From: Triticum aestivum
Taxonomy: Eukaryota > Streptophyta > Magnoliopsida > Poales > Poaceae
Length of the DNA: 64,000 nt
Direction: 5' to 3'
Assembly (NCBI RefSeq): GCF_018294505.1
Contig: NC_057808.1
Coordinates: 229,707,780 to 229,771,779 of the forward strand
The position numbers and the translations under genes were made by a program. The notes beneath the pieces were generated by a model. It saw nothing but the letters and a program-made list of their open reading frames with translations, did no database searches and was not told the DNA's origin. Shown one piece after another: positions 30,431 to 43,903 of the stretch (position 1 is the first letter of the stretch; each line of letters opens with the position of its first letter).

Positions 30431-30807
30431 GGCGGGCAGAGCAGGGGGCTAATTTTTCTTTGTGGAGGTGGCGGCCCCGCTGGCCCAGTCCGGCTCCTCC
30501 TCGCCATTAACGGCTCGCCAATCCGCGGCGCCTGGCTTTCTACCATGGCGCCCGTTCTTGTACCCTCTGCATCCGCCACCAACTCGGCGCAATGAATGCA
30601 GTCCATGTGACAGAAGTGCTCGGAGCGGGAAGGGTAGTGGGGTGGTAATTACCGCCCCGTGAACGTGGGACGTGTGTACTCCGCAGGTTAATGAAGAAGC
30701 AAACAAGATCTCAAAGGACGAGCAGCTACTCCTCTCTCGCCTATGCACTGGTTAGGGCCTACCCCAGCGACACCCGGCAGCGCGTTCCGGTCAGGCCCGG
30801 GGGCTCA

Positions 30808-31703
30808 TTTCGGTGCAACAAACCTTGGGTCTGTTGCTCAGATCATGCACAGGCCTAAGATCGAGACCACAACATCCAAGACCACACAAAGCACAAAGAG
30901 ATCACCTCTTTGAAGAATCAGAGTGCAGATCAAGAAGACCACTAAGGGAAAACCTCCCTTGCCGGGCAGGCGAGCCTGGCGAGGTCGGGGTTACCCCGGA
31001 AGCAAGCCTCAAGACTGTCCCGGGAAGGCAGGCCTGCCGGGCCTTACGGGTACAAACTACCCCACCAAGGCTCCTCCGCACCACCTCACAGCGACGCAAG
31101 TCATCAATCGGTGCGGTGTCAAGCCTCCAAGCGACTAAGTGGTTGTTCTTCACCACATGGCAGCCACTTCCTGTAGAAATCACCTCCAAATGACACTCGT
31201 CCAGCGACGTGTCATGCAAATAGGAGAGAAGGTGACCGAGCAGCCCGGCAAGGCTTGACGGCCAGGCCTTGATGTGACACTAAGCAGCACATTTAATGCG
31301 CTCTGCCCTGTTTTGCAGAGTTATGTATGATAGCACCGCTTGCTATCTAATCAGTGCATAATGACTGATTTGCCACTGTGGTGACCCCTTTGAACTATAA
31401 AAGGTGGCCCATGGCAACCATAGAAAGGATTCAGACCCTTGTACACTCATACGTGCGTAGTTGCTCTCGCCCCAAGGCAACCCTGCTGGGCTAGAGCGCT
31501 GCGTTCCCACCACCATCCACCTTTAATCCACCAAAGCAGGAGTATGGTCTTATGCCTAGCGGCGGCCCAAACCTGGGTAAAATTGCCTGTGTGATCTCTG
31601 TTGTGCTGCGCAACGGTCTCCGCTCTTTGTGCAATGTTCTCATACCCCCTACCGAACCACAAGGGGCTCATGGCACCATAGGTGGCCGTGGTTTCCCACG
31701 ACA
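30808..31703 (+). repeat. 3' LTR of element A (about 896 bp)
   Basis: Preceded by GGCCCGGGGGCTCA. It starts TTTCGGTGC (probable TGTCGGTGC with one change) and ends CCCACGACA. TATAAAA lies at 31396-31402. No inner sequence follows; element B begins at once. Confidence 0.7.
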
Positions 31704-34600
31704 AAATTTCTTGATTTCATGGAAATCTGGTGCACAAACCCAGACACTGCTCTTGATGACCTCAACCTCCCTCGTGGTCCAGGCCATATGATTTCTTCAT
31801 TCATATTGAATGAGAAATACGAGATTGCACAAGCAAAACTAGTGCAAAAGCAGAAAGTGCAAAAGGAGAAGGAGCTAAAGAAGAAAATGCTTTTTATGTC
31901 TCCTCAACAGTTTGTGACACTATAGTATGAAGTTCTTCAATTGTCAGAGGAATATGAAAGGTAGGCCAATCATTGATGTGGCATCAAAGAACGATTCATC
32001 ACTTCCTCAACTAAGGTAGTTGAAGACCACAACAGGAAAGAAGCCGCCAAGTTTGGCTCTGCTCCACCGTCAAGTTCATCAGCTCCTCCACCAACCACAC
32101 AGGCCGATGAGACTGTGCCTTTATCTACTGAAGCAAATGCGAGGGGAATTGAAGATGTTGTGCCTAAAGAAACTGAAAGGGCGATGGATAATGTTGCTTC
32201 TGAAGAAATTCCCAGGGTGACTGAAAGTGTTGCGCCTGAAGAAATTGTTAGTGTGACTGCATCAGTCAGGCCTGATGAAACTACTCCAACTAGTTCCTCA
32301 GCAGCAGCTCCACAATTGGATTCATCTTTGAAGCTTATCACTCTTCCTTCTACATCAGAAGTGAAGAATACGAAAGCTGCTGAGCGAGAAGCTAAAAAGA
32401 GAAAGGCATCAGCTCCACCGATGCCTGAATCACTAAAGATATTGAAGACGGCGACATTGTCTTCAATTGTTATTCTCATTGATGTAATTCCAATCTCATG
32501 AGCGCCCTCTACTCGTAACCCTAAGAATCTTAAAATGGTTCCATATGGGGTGGATTATGAAATACCTCTGGCTGATGATGAAGAAGAAGAGGATACCCAT
32601 TCTGCTACTACCACAGAGCAAATGTATGACAAAATTGAGGCTGACACTGATGTTTCTGCACCTCAAGAGACTGTTCAAACCCCTCAGCGCACACCTCTGA
32701 TTGAAGAAAATGAGGAGGAAGTGGATATCGATGGTGAAACAACTACTCCACTCCATGATGAATATTTGGAAGCAGCTCACCCAAATTCGCCCCTCACCAC
32801 TCCCCTCACGACAAAGCCTCTGTCGCCTCAGGGCACTGAAGAAATTACAACCGGCTCTGAAGAACAACAACCCTTGCTCCAAAGCATCCCTGAAGAATTC
32901 CAGCTGCAACAGATGATGAAATTGCTCATGACGACCCTGATGTTCATGTCAACAATGCCTCTCCTCCTCGAGCTGACTCAATCCCCTCAGCAGATACTGA
33001 TACATTTCCTACTGCCACAGCTAAGGAAGTTGCTAAGTCTCTAGCTATCATGGATCCTAATGATTCAATAGACCCTCCAAGGCAATTCTTTGATGTGAGA
33101 ATGAAGAAGCACAATCTTCAACCTGTCCCAGTTATGCCCTCGATTGGCAAAAGCCTCAAGCGGCCAAAATTTGACAGCGCCAAATTCTTTGATGAGAAAT
33201 TTTTCTTCATTGGCGAGTCACCCTATGACTTGGCCAAGCTAAGATGTTTGAGGTTATGGACAAGGGCGCAGATGAACTTCTATGCTTCACTGATGTTTGA
33301 TAAGAAGGAAGTGTTTCCACATCGTCATATTCCTCACGTGGATATTGAATCAATTCCTTGCTTCCGGCCAGTTTTGGCTATGATACATGATGCTGGACTG
33401 CTAAACTTCTGCACAGATATATGCGACTGGAATGAAGAACTTATTCTTCAATTTTATGCTACTGTGCACTTCTCGGGCAATGCTGACGATACTGCTACCT
33501 GGTCTCTAGATTGGATGAGTGAAGACACTCACTACAAAGCACCTATCGATGAATTACTTCATGCTCTTCCAGTGGATCCACCCCAAGAAGGAGCAAGAAG
33601 GATATATGAAGAACCTGAGCTGCCAAACTATTTGATGCAAGTACTGATGAAGCCTATGGCTGATGACACTGCTCCAAGGACAACCTTCCTAGTGAAGGAT
33701 TTGCTATATGTGCCAAAGACTCTGTATCGCATTCTGGCAAAGACACTAAGCCGATCAAAGGCCATAATTCAGACACTAAAGAGGTTGTGGGAGCCATGAA
33801 GAAATGTTGTTCCACATCATACATGGCACTCCCATCAACATTCATGATTTCTTTTTGAGGACTTTGGTCATTATTGCTCAGCCTCCGTTTGATTTAAAGC
33901 CGTATGCACCATGGATTATGTGATTCATCAGATCCCGGTCTTCAATCAACTATAGGGTTGACCGTCAGAATCACTTGAGTTATTTACCAGATGTCGAAAT
34001 TCTTCAAAGCACGTTGTCCTCAGTACCCGGCAAAGTCAAGGAAGTCATTGCTATTGGAATTCGTCCCCTTGATGGACAATTTCGTCAACCTATCTCCAGC
34101 TCCATAGCTCATGAATCTGCCAGCCAAGACACTCCAGCAAAATCTTCAAGACCATCTTCTTCACCAGATGCACCACGTGTCATGACTGACCATGAGTTGC
34201 TCATTAGTCTTCATCAGAAGCTTGACAAGCATTATCGATGGGTTAAGCATCAATTTGCAGCTATGCAAGCAAATATGACAGTGACGCATAGCGCCGTCCG
34301 CAAGAAATGATATTATCTCCATGAGATATTTGATCGTAGTTGGGCCGCTCTTTCACATCTTAAAACAGAGGAAGAAAAAACTGATGATGACTTTCAGATG
34401 AATTTCGACTAGGCTGAACTGCCAAGGAAGAAATTCAGGAACAATAAGTTCCTTCGTTGATGCCAAGCTCTGAGTCTTCATCTTGCTCCACTAATGAAAA
34501 TGAATCCGTTGAAGACACTGCTGCTGGTCCCTCTGCACCACGCGACCCCAACAATGCTGGAGCTCCCACGTCCTCTCCATGATGATTTTCTTCAGGAGCG
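31704..34600 (+). pseudogene. Gag-like 'putative plant transposon protein' of element B
   Basis: The coding runs through several frames. A Lys/Glu-rich helix lies near the start (KLVQKQKVQKEKELKKKMLF, to 31925). An acidic Ser/Thr/Pro region spans 32115-33040. A conserved globular part lies at 33050-33799 with KFFDEKFFFIGESPYDLAKL, LWTRAQMNFYASLMFDKKEV, LLNFCTDICDWNEELILQFY and TWSLDWMSEDTHYKAPIDEL. The continuation is frameshifted to about 34300 (PRVMTDHELLISLHQKLDKH). The globular part fits plant repeat proteins annotated 'putative plant transposon protein'. A capsid-like role is only a guess. At least four frameshifts make it a pseudogene. Confidence 0.65.
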
Positions 34601-35176
34601 TTAGTTCTCAAATTCCTCACCTTTTGGTCATTTGATGACAAAGGGCGAGTAGTTTGAGTTAGTCTTCAAGCGGGTCGTTATATGGGCTGTTTTTTTCTTA
34701 AGTTGCAACTCTTGAACTTTTCTGGTTTTGCTCTTTGATGAGTTATAACTTAAATAACTATTGGTTGTCTGACTCTTATGCTTCATTTGACGTGCATGCT
34801 TTATTTTCAATATATATATATATATATCTGATCATGCATGCACAATTTTGTCAGATACCAATTTTCATCATGCATTCATATTCTTCAAATATCTTATGAT
34901 CATGCATGATTGGTTTCCAAAATATAGGGGGAGATCTCCAAAAATTCAACCTGCCGTGTGCATTTGCAATTCAAAGCAAATTCCTCATATGCACATCTTC
35001 AGGGGGAGTTCCTCAATATCTTGTAACCAAATTTCTTCAAACTCTGTACTTGCACTTCAAATTATTTATAGTCCCATCGAAACCTAACCAATTTGTCATC
35101 AATCTCCAAAAAGAGGGTGATTATAAGTGCATCAAGTGCCCCCTTAGTGGTTTTGGAGTATTGACGACAAAAAGGT

Positions 35177-36526
35177 TGAGGAACTCATGAGTTTATGAGT
35201 ATACGTAGGAGACAGAGACCCAGAAGATTTGGTTTAACACATGGAAGATGACACCTAAAAATATATTACTTCAAGTGAAGAAACTGGTGATGAAAATGGT
35301 ACGGCCTTTGAAGAAATTGATGTGAAGACTTTGAAGCTTGAAGACTTTGTTTTCATACTTTCGTTTCTTCTTATTTGAGTCATGGGAAAACCATACTGTT
35401 AAAGGGTTCTAGGTTAATCATATTTCACATTTCCAAAGTGATTCTCAAGACTACTCAAACCTAAACAGAGAAGCCGCTTCGAGTGAAGTCTTAGGAAATC
35501 TCCTATACAACACATGCAGTTTTCAGCGGCAGTGACACAGTTCATCTCGCCGCTGATGAATTTGGTCATGCTGAGGAGTTATGAGTTCGCTAGTGCATTC
35601 TTCCTAAAAGTGAGGAAATTGAGTGCCCCGGCGAATTTGAGAGTTCAAATTCCGACCGTTGCTGTGCTGCGTGCCAGCTGACGAGTGGTTCCTTATCCTA
35701 ACAACGGTCGAATCAGAGAAGGGCATTTATGACAATTCATGTCGGGTTGCCCCTGGCAATAAATAGCCGCCCCCGCAACAACTTGTTGGTTGGCTGCTCC
35801 GAGAGAACTTGACACTTGTCATAAGAGAGCAACCCATCCTTTGACGACTTTGAGAGAATCCTAAGTGAGGGAAAAACCAGAGCCAAAGTGATTGACCATC
35901 ACTGAAGAGATTGATCAGTGTGATCCAATGCCTATTACCTTTGAAAACTTTCATTCTTCCAGACGGTTAGGCATGAAGTTCTGAGTACACCAAGAGTCAT
36001 TTTGGTGTGCCGAACAAGTCTGTGAAGGTTTTGGAATTCTACCTTGAAGACTTACCAAAAGTGATTGGGCGAGGACTAAGTGACCTTAGCTCAAGAGGAA
36101 TACAGTGAGGACTGTGTGTCCTCTAAGTTGCGACTAAGCTGCCTGAACTAGACGTACAGTTGATGAAGCAACTGGAATTGGTGTACCAAATTCCATTGTG
36201 TTCACCGAGCCAACCTGGTTTTAAATTCCTCAACCCTCTCTTTACCTTATTCCGTTGCTGAAGAATTTGTGATCTGTGCTCTGACGAATTTGAACTGAAG
36301 TATTTCATCATGCTATCTTTATTTCCTCAGTTCATTTTCTTCATGTGTGTATGATTGCATGTTCTTCACTCTTTTGTATCCTGGTTGCATGTACTCTAAA
36401 TCTGTGATGACTTAGTTTCCCTCGTGTTTCCATTTCTTCACTCAAATCTTCGTCAAATTCTTCAGAATTTGACGAAATTCCAAAAATCTCCCATTCACCC
36501 CCTTCGGGAGTAAACCTACGCTTTCA
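35177..36526 (+). repeat. Probable 3' LTR of element B (about 1.35 kb)
   Basis: Starts TGAGGAACTCATGAGTT after the purine tract GACAAAAAGGT and ends near TACGCTTTCA, where element C sequence resumes (ATAGG…). The second LTR is outside the window, so the ends are approximate. Confidence 0.55.
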
Positions 36527-36943
36527 ATAGGAGATACTCTTAAATTATTAAAAGAAAAAGGACTCGTAGTTAACGAAAGGGCAGAGGTGAGCCCTGCTCC
36601 GATTGATAAATTGGATGAAATTTTTAGTAACTTGAGCTCAGTTTTTTCTTCCATTAAAACTATTGAAAAACCACCTCCTAGCAAGAATTGCAAATCCACC
36701 TATGCTCCTAAGAACAAGGGTGCCACTTCTAGTATCAACAATGAAGATCTTAAAATGATTAGTGTTCACCCCGACTTTGCTGAATTGATAAAGAAACCTA
36801 CTTGCAAGAGTGAATTCTTTGACTTTATCCCAAGGAGCGTGATCATTGAAAATATGCATGTGAGATGTGTAAGGAATAATGGTTGTGTGATTGAGGAGTT
36901 GGAAACTAAAGATGAAATACTTGAATCTATGCATTATGCCTAG
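36527..36943 (+). pseudogene. 3' end of a retrotransposon ORF in element C
   Basis: An open frame enters from the element B boundary and ends at TAG near 36943, encoding LLKEKGLVVNERAEVSPAPI, IFSNLSSVFSSIKTIEKPP, VHPDFAELIKKPTCKSEFFD and VIEELETKDEILESMHYA. I see no catalytic or zinc motif. The stop is followed by GCCAGGGGCATAAAACAACAACGC and GTTGGGAGGCAACCC, which I recognise as a common sequence after such ORFs in Triticeae repeats. Start and N-terminus are missing. Function is unknown. Confidence 0.5.
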
Positions 36944-37850
36944 CCAGGGGCATAAAACAACAACGCTTGTTGGGAGGCAACCCAATGAATACAATAAATT
37001 TTTCACTTTTTGTTTCTATTCTTGTGTGTTTTCACAATTATGCTACTATTATGATTGTGTTTTTTATGTTTTAATCAGTGTTTGGGCTAAGTAATGCCTT
37101 TAGGATGGTTTGGGTGATAGTTGATTTTGATCCTGTTGAAAAATACAAACTTTTATATCCAGTAGCAGAATTTTAAAAAATCACTGAAGCGACGATTTTT
37201 TGTATTTTTTACACAAGATGATATACAAATTGTCTTGGTTGTCCTAATTTTTTAGAACTTTTAGAGTTACAAAAGTATGGCTAAAGTACAGATTACTACA
37301 CACAATTCTGTTTTTGACAGTTTCTGTTTTCGTTGCATTTTGTGCTTATTTGGATGAATCTATGCATTGTATCAGGGGGATAAGCCATGGTAAAGTTATA
37401 ATACAATAGGTATAATGCAATAATAAAATATGAATGGGTTTGCAATAGTACTTAAAGTGGTGATTTTCTTTATTACACTAATGGATCTCATGAAGGTTTT
37501 GTTATGTTTTGTGTGATTGAAGTTTTCAAGTTTTGGGTGAGATAATGATGGATGAAGGAATAAGGAGTGAAATGAGCCTAAGCTTGGGGATGCCCATAGC
37601 ACCCCAAGGAAATATTCAAGGAGTACAAAGAAACTAAGCTTAGGGATGCCCCGGAAGGCATCCCCTTTTTCTTCTAACGAGCATCGGTAATTTTACTTGG
37701 AGCTATATTTTTATTCCTCACATATCATGAGTTTTTCTTGGAGCGTCTTGTATTATATGAGTCTTCGCTTGTTTATATTTTTAGTTTATCACAATCATCC
37801 TTGCTGGACACACCTATTTCAGAGAGTCATAATGATGCTATGATTTATTA

Positions 37851-38170
37851 GAATTGCTCTATGTCCTTCACTTAATTTTTTTTAGCTAGGGAATTGCTCT
37901 AGTACTTCACTAATATATGTTTGAGCATGGTGGTGGTTTTAATTTTGAAGAAATATGCTCTCATGCTTCACTTAGATTATTTTGGGAGTTAGTAACATTT
38001 TGAAGAAATATGCTCTCATGCTTCACTTAGATTTATTTGAGAGTTACTAAAATTTGTAAGAAATATGCTCTCATGCTTCACTTAATTATTCTGAGAGTTG
38101 AAAAAGGAAATTATTTTGAAGTATGATCTCGTGCTTCACTTAAATTTATTTGAGAGCTTGTTAGTAGCAA
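37851..38170. repeat. Minisatellite of about 55-60 bp units, about six copies
   Basis: Units contain GAAATATGCTCTCATGCTTCACTTA followed by an AT-rich filler with GAGAGTT. They start near 37860, 37891, 37950, 38005, 38060 and 38121, and the outer copies are more diverged. It is non-coding. Confidence 0.7.
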
Positions 38171-38556
38171 TGGTATTATACCAATTTCGTTCCAAAGTGA
38201 TAGATATTCAAAGGGGATATAATAAAAACTTTCATGAAGATGATTGGATATTATAAACTTGATTTCTTGTAATAGTTTTGAGATATGGAGATAGTAATAT
38301 GTGAGTCATGTTGGTGAGTAATTATGCTTTAGTAAGAATATTGGTGTTAAGGTTTGTGATTCCCTATGCAAGCACAAAATTCAATAGTTATGCAATGAAA
38401 TTACATCCTAATTGTGGTACATTATTCAGTGTTAGTTATGTTTAATGCTCGTTTATGGTCGTTTATGTTTCTTGGTTGGTCGCTCTCAATCTATTTGCTA
38501 GCCTTCATTTGTACTAAGCGGGAATACTCCTTGTGCATCCAACTCCTTAAACCCAA

Positions 38557-41500
38557 TGTAGTGACCCGACCTCAAACGGTCAAGCCTCTATGTATCTGTG
38601 CCATCTCTGGATCAGTATGTTGGCACACACAGTACATCAATGTATATCAAAGTCCAATCACATGTATAAATAATGTAAAACTGATATATACGTCATAAGT
38701 CTCAGCGAAAACAGTCAATCGGGTGCGGAGTCCCATCAACGCCATCGGCAAGTTGAGTGTAGACTATAACCCAACAACAAAACTCACTCGTCGTAGAAAT
38801 AATCCTGCAACATAGGTTATCAGTTTCCCACAATTAAGTTATCAGTCCACTGATGAGAGTTCTGAGATAGATCCAAGTCCAGCGGCTCAAATAGTCCATA
38901 ACCAGGGACACGACTAATCGATTAGGTTTTAACTCTGTAGAGTGTTGTGCACTTTACCCGCAAGATTCGATCCCTCTTTTTATGTTCTCATACTTCACGG
39001 TGTTTGAGAACAAGATGACCGAAACATGGTCTTCCGAAGAGTTCCTCTGACCACTATCCGGGAGCATCCAATCCTACCGTAGTTCTACATCTTCTAGCAT
39101 CGTACCAGGCAGAGTCACCACTAGGGTCAACCAAGCCAGAGCCCATAGTGACTTGTGGTTGCACAGGCAAGCTTTCGTGCATGAAGTATGCTTCCGTCTC
39201 TTTGAGTCTGGGTGGAACTTTCGTCATGAGTACTGGCCAAATCCAACTCACTAGGCATCCACTAGGTACTCTAGGGTGCCTCACAACCAATCCACCCAGT
39301 AGTGTGTATTGAAATCTTGTCTCGAGTCTTAAAGTCTTGTTCTTGAAGATGCAGGACTTGAAAATGACATCATGATGTTGTCGTCTTGACGTAGAGTCCT
39401 CCATTCTCACACCACTCCCGGACACTCATACTAACCACGTCTACTTAGCATAGCATTGGAACTAAAAACATCTAGGTTTGATAACAGGGTGGTGGCTTCC
39501 TACCTCATGCATTCTACTCAATTACAAGAATCCAATATCACTACAGGAGGGATTGATGAAAAGGTGGCACTAAATGCAAGTGAAATCATAAATATAAAAC
39601 AATATGGTCAAAGTGAACTTGCCTGGTAAGTTGATGAAGATAATAACGCTCTTGGAAATAACTTGGTACTATTCGTCGCTCCGATGAAAATCTATATACT
39701 CAAACGTGACATTCATATAAGCAATCATCCTAGCAAACAATACTAGTAATCAAAATAACAATCAAAAAGAAATAAAGAAAAAAATGAAGTCAAATAAAAC
39801 CAAATAAAATTCCAAAGAAAACTTCAAAAGAAAACCAGGGAGAACCAACTCACAGCATATCAACCAATAGTTCTCATAACAACACTAAATTACTCTAAAC
39901 AACTTTTCTACACCAAGGAAAGCATAATTCTAATAAAAAGGAAATTAAATTTACTAAAGTATTATATAGCAAAAATAATTAATTTAAAAGCATTCATAAC
40001 TGTATAGTTATCACGTAAACAATCATAATAACAATAAAAACACTAAAACCATACCAAATTATTGTAAAACTAATCTATTTCTAATTACAATAACAAATAA
40101 AATAACTTGAAGTGACAAAAAAGAATTACTTTTGTGACATAAAACTATTTCTATTAACTAAAACTATGGGCTAAGCAAGCAAACACAAAAAGAGTAGCTA
40201 AATACTAATAATTAAATATAAAATTTTATCTACTGTAGTCTAATAGAAATATATAACAACCTGTGAAAATCTACAAAAAGAATTAACTAATTAAAACAAT
40301 AATTTAAATGACTAAAACAACTATATAAACAAAACAATATTGTTCGTAAAAAATATTAATTTAAAATAACCTAAAATTAAATCAATAAATCCTACTGGAT
40401 AGACAAAACAATAATAAAACAGTAGCGGAAAGAATCAATCAAAAATATTTTATAAAACTCAAGATATGGCCAAAATAGTGATTTGAACAAATTTCATGCA
40501 AATTTAAATTAAACTACTAAAATTTCAAATCCAAGTGCACTAACTGAAAGTTCATAAAATTTTGAATCCAATGCAAAAAGAATCACTCAATTTGGATTTA
40601 AACCAAAAAAGATATGAACAATCCAAAAAAGAACTTTTCTTGTAAATTAAACAAAAACAGAAAAACCAAAAATTCTACCGGTCGGACAGTGTACACATGG
40701 CAGATCCTTGGCTAGGAGATGTGTGCACCCTAAGTAAACTAGCGGATGGCCAAGGCCTAACAAAACGACTTCGGCCAAGAAAAACAAAGAAAACAAGAAA
40801 ACCGACGGTTCACTAAAAATAAACCGAAGGGGTATGTGGGATCGGACAAACGAGGTGGGTTACAGAGGGGAGGCAAAGTCCGGCGAGGTCGAGGCGAGGA
40901 AAAGCGTGGATGCGTCACTTCGCGTCGTGCCCGTAGGTGGTGTCGGTGGTGCACAGAGTGAATGGACGGTGTCGAAGCGGGAGAAGTTCAGGCGAACCGC
41001 GGCTCCGACGAAGCAGCTTCGGTCGTGGATGGCGTAGGCATCCTGGTGCTCCTCTGGATAGGGCGAGGCGTCCGGTCGATGCGGTCGACGTCGGCGGGGT
41101 CAGTGGTGGGGGCAACGGTGGCTGTGGGTGGCTGGGTAGGCGGGGTGTGGGCAATGGCGATGGTGGCCGAGGGCTCCTCCGGAGAGGTCGGCGCGCGAGG
41201 GAGAGGGTTGGTGTAGGAGCTTTAGGGGGAAATAGGACGAGGGCAGTAGGGGAAATATAGAGGTGGGGTTTCTTGGGGCAGGGGCGCGCGAGATTGGTAG
41301 ACGATTAGGGAGGGGATCGACTTCGGTGAGGGATGGAAGGAAATCGGGAGGAGGAAGAGGGCGACCGCGCGGGGTGGAATTCGGTAGGAGGGACCCATGC
41401 GTCAGCAAGAGAGAGAGGGATCGATCGGCTCGGGTGCCCGACCGGGATTTCGATGTCGGCAGCGACGCGACTAGGCCGGCTGGCTAGTGGGCCGCGGGTG

Positions 41501-42470
41501 AGGGAGAGAGAGAGAGAGGGAGAGAAGAGAAGTGGGCCGCGCTGCACTGTTTCCGTTTTTGAAACTTTTCCTATTAAATAACAAGAGAGACAACAAAAAA
41601 ATAAAATAAAAATGATATATAGGCCTATCATATATCAAAATTTTCAGAAAAATAGATCCTAAAACATAGATATATCTTCAAATACAAATAAAATCCACAA
41701 AAATTCAAATAAAGCAATCAGTGCAACTATTACATTTAAAATACAAATAAAAAATATTTTAAAATACTAAAATAATTTCATTTTCATTTTTCTCCTTTTT
41801 TGTATTGCGGGGAATCATTTTATTCTATATTCCATATATATTATTTTTGGAGGAAAATAATTGATTAAAACCAAATAACTCCTAAATGGTTTTGAATTTG
41901 AATTTCAAACTACTTTCAAATCTTTTCGGTTTTTCCTTGGCCAAATGTATTTCAAACGCCTCTGAATTTTGAAGTGGCATATTACTTCTCTCATTTTGAA
42001 TAACTTTACCGAGGTTTTCAAATTTGAAAATTCAAGTAACTCCAAATTGAAATGGGTTTCAAAATACCTTCAAAGGGACTTTCAATTCGATTCTATTAAA
42101 CTACCAACTCATATTTCATATAATTTGACGAATTCATTTTATTGTCTCTCATGAAAATCATTGATTTGCATAAAGTTGTGTGAATTTGAAATGTTCCCAA
42201 ATGGAATTCAAATATTTTCAAAAACCCTCATTTCAAATGGAAGAAGTCATATCATCTTCACTCTAACGTTTTGCGATGAAATGAATTTGAATTCATGGAT
42301 CCAATGCAAAGTGGAAGTTTGGGAAAGTCATTTCATTCCCTCTCATTTAACTTTCAATTTTTTTAAAATTTCACTCACTTTTAGTCAAACAATCACACAA
42401 CAATCCAACAAACAGTCCTAGTTATTTATTCAATATAACATTCCAAAATTTAGAATTTTGGGATGTTACA
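38557..42470 (-). mobile_element. Element T: probable 3.9-kb solo LTR, target duplication CCCAA
   Basis: It starts TGTAGTGACCCGACC and ends TTTTGGGATGTTACA, so it has TGTA…TACA ends. CCCAA is repeated at 38552-38556 and 42471-42475, flanking the insert in element C. I see no second LTR, primer site, purine tract or coding domain inside. A GC-rich block lies at about 40830-41540 and AT-rich DNA at 39700-40680. Orientation is inferred from its likeness to the ends of element L. Confidence 0.6.
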
Positions 42471-43383
42471 CCCAAAGTTGTGCCAAATGGGTCCACCATA
42501 CCTACCTATATGCGGTATTTCCATGCCGTTCCAAGTAAATTTTTATGTGCCAACTCTAATTTTTGAAAAGAATTTCCTTTTTGTGCGCCCGTATTGCTCA
42601 TGAAGCAGTAGGGGGTGGCCAATATTTTCGATGCTTGGTATGTTATTCTCATGAGTGTCTATTCACTTTCCATTGCACGAGAGTGTGGCAGATAATAGGG
42701 ATGCCCAATCCCGAAATGGAAAAAATATTTCTATGTTGTCAATAATAAATTCCTTGGAAAGTGTTTGTATGGAAGGCACCTGTGGATATGTCTAGCCATG
42801 GATTGTGAAAGAATGGTGGAAAAGGAAATATACTTTACTTTATGTCTGGGAACCGCCTATAATTTACCTAGCATGGAAGATATTGGGAATTCTTGGTCGT
42901 TTTCGTTGACAGAGAAAGCATGCCTCTCTAAACAATTTTATCTATCAATTTAAGCTATGAGATCCAGCACCTCTACATAATATCTGCTTCCCTCTGCGAA
43001 GGGCCTATCTATTTACTTTTATGCAAAAAAATTGAGTCTCCATCTTCTCTTATAAAGCACCAACTATGGAACACTATTATCATACGTGTGCATTGAATAT
43101 AGCTAATATTTGAGTGTGCTTCATCAATGGATCAATGATTGAGCGTAATGGGCTAGGGATAGCTTTATTTAGCGTTGATATTTTGAAAGACATGGTTGCT
43201 TTTTGATATGCTTGAGTATTGATGTCCTCATGTCAGTTATAGACTATTGGTTTGAATCATCTAAAGTCGAAATGTCCATGCTACAAAAGAAAAGAATATG
43301 TGATGAACATGTTAGGCAGCATTCCACATCAAAAATTACCATTTACCTACTCGAGGACGAGCAGGAATTAAGCTTGGGGATGC

Positions 43384-43903
43384 TGATACGTCTCCAACGT
43401 ATCTATAATTTTTGATCGATTCATGTTGTTATATTATCAATCTTGGATGTTTTATATACATTTAGTAGCAACTTTACATCAATTTTTGGGACTAACCTAT
43501 TGACATAGTGCGCATTGCCAGTTGTTATTTTTTGGTTGTTTTTTACTTTGCAGAATATAAATACCAAACGAAGTCCAAATGTCACGAAACCTTTTGGAGA
43601 TTTTTTTCGGGCAGGAAGACACCCAGGAAGATTATGGAGGGCATGAGGGGTCGCTCGTGGCGCCCAATAGGCACCAGGGCACGCCAGGGGCCTCTGGCGC
43701 GCCTTGGTGGGTAGTGGGGCCCACGGGCACCCCCTTGACCTATACAAGATATGATGCTTGTAAGTAATGAGTTCAAGGCGATTGACAACCCTCTTGCCCG
43801 TGTTGGGTGCAAGTATTTTCTTTTGTGTGTGCAGGTGCTAAAGGTGGGAATTGGTGTGGTTCTCCTATTAGTTCGATAATCCTTGATTCTCACTGAGGGA
43901 AAT
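43384..43903 (+). repeat. 3' LTR of element C, first part (second part 55380 to about 55442)
   Basis: Starts TGATACGTCTCCAACGTATC after the purine tract. It aligns with the solo LTR at 55838-57292 but lacks its middle part (an internal deletion near 43740). It is interrupted at GGGAAAT by element L. Confidence 0.7.

Larger units (their letters stand above)
28145..31703 (+). mobile_element. Element A: 3' half of a gypsy retrotransposon with antisense B3-like gene
   Basis: The integrase C-terminus, a non-coding stretch, an antisense B3-like gene, a purine tract (CAGGCCCGGGGGCTC) and an 896-bp LTR lie in order. The left part was replaced by P2 at 28144. The LTR is unlike that of P/M/P2, so this is another family. 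The region 28690-29701 shows no gene. It holds a short (GCAT)n run at about 28697-28713. Confidence 0.75.
31704..36526 (+). mobile_element. Element B: LTR element with a plant 'transposon protein' ORF, 5' part missing
   Basis: A long frameshifted ORF is followed by a non-coding stretch (34601-35176), a GACAAAAAGG purine tract and a probable LTR of about 1350 bp. The left side is cut by the LTR of A, which lies inside the ORF. No RT or integrase is seen. I know this ORF type as a frequent repeat protein in Triticeae. I do not assign a family. Confidence 0.65.
36527..43903 (+). mobile_element. Element C: LTR retrotransposon, 3' part, interrupted by T and L
   Basis: Parts: an ORF end (36527-36943), a non-coding interior with minisatellite (36944-38556), element T (38557-42470), more interior (42471-43383, no gene seen), a purine tract (AAGCTTGGGGATGC) and an LTR from 43384. 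The LTR is interrupted at 43903 by element L and continues at 55380-55442. The 5' part lies outside the window, beyond the insertion of element B. Confidence 0.65.

Noticed and set aside
37851..38170. CRISPR-like array
   Set aside because: AT-rich units without constant spacers in a plant retrotransposon interior. It is a minisatellite.
38557..42470. Terminal-inverted-repeat DNA transposon
   Set aside because: Only four bases (TGTA/TACA) are inverted, and the 5-bp duplication and TG…CA ends fit an LTR better.
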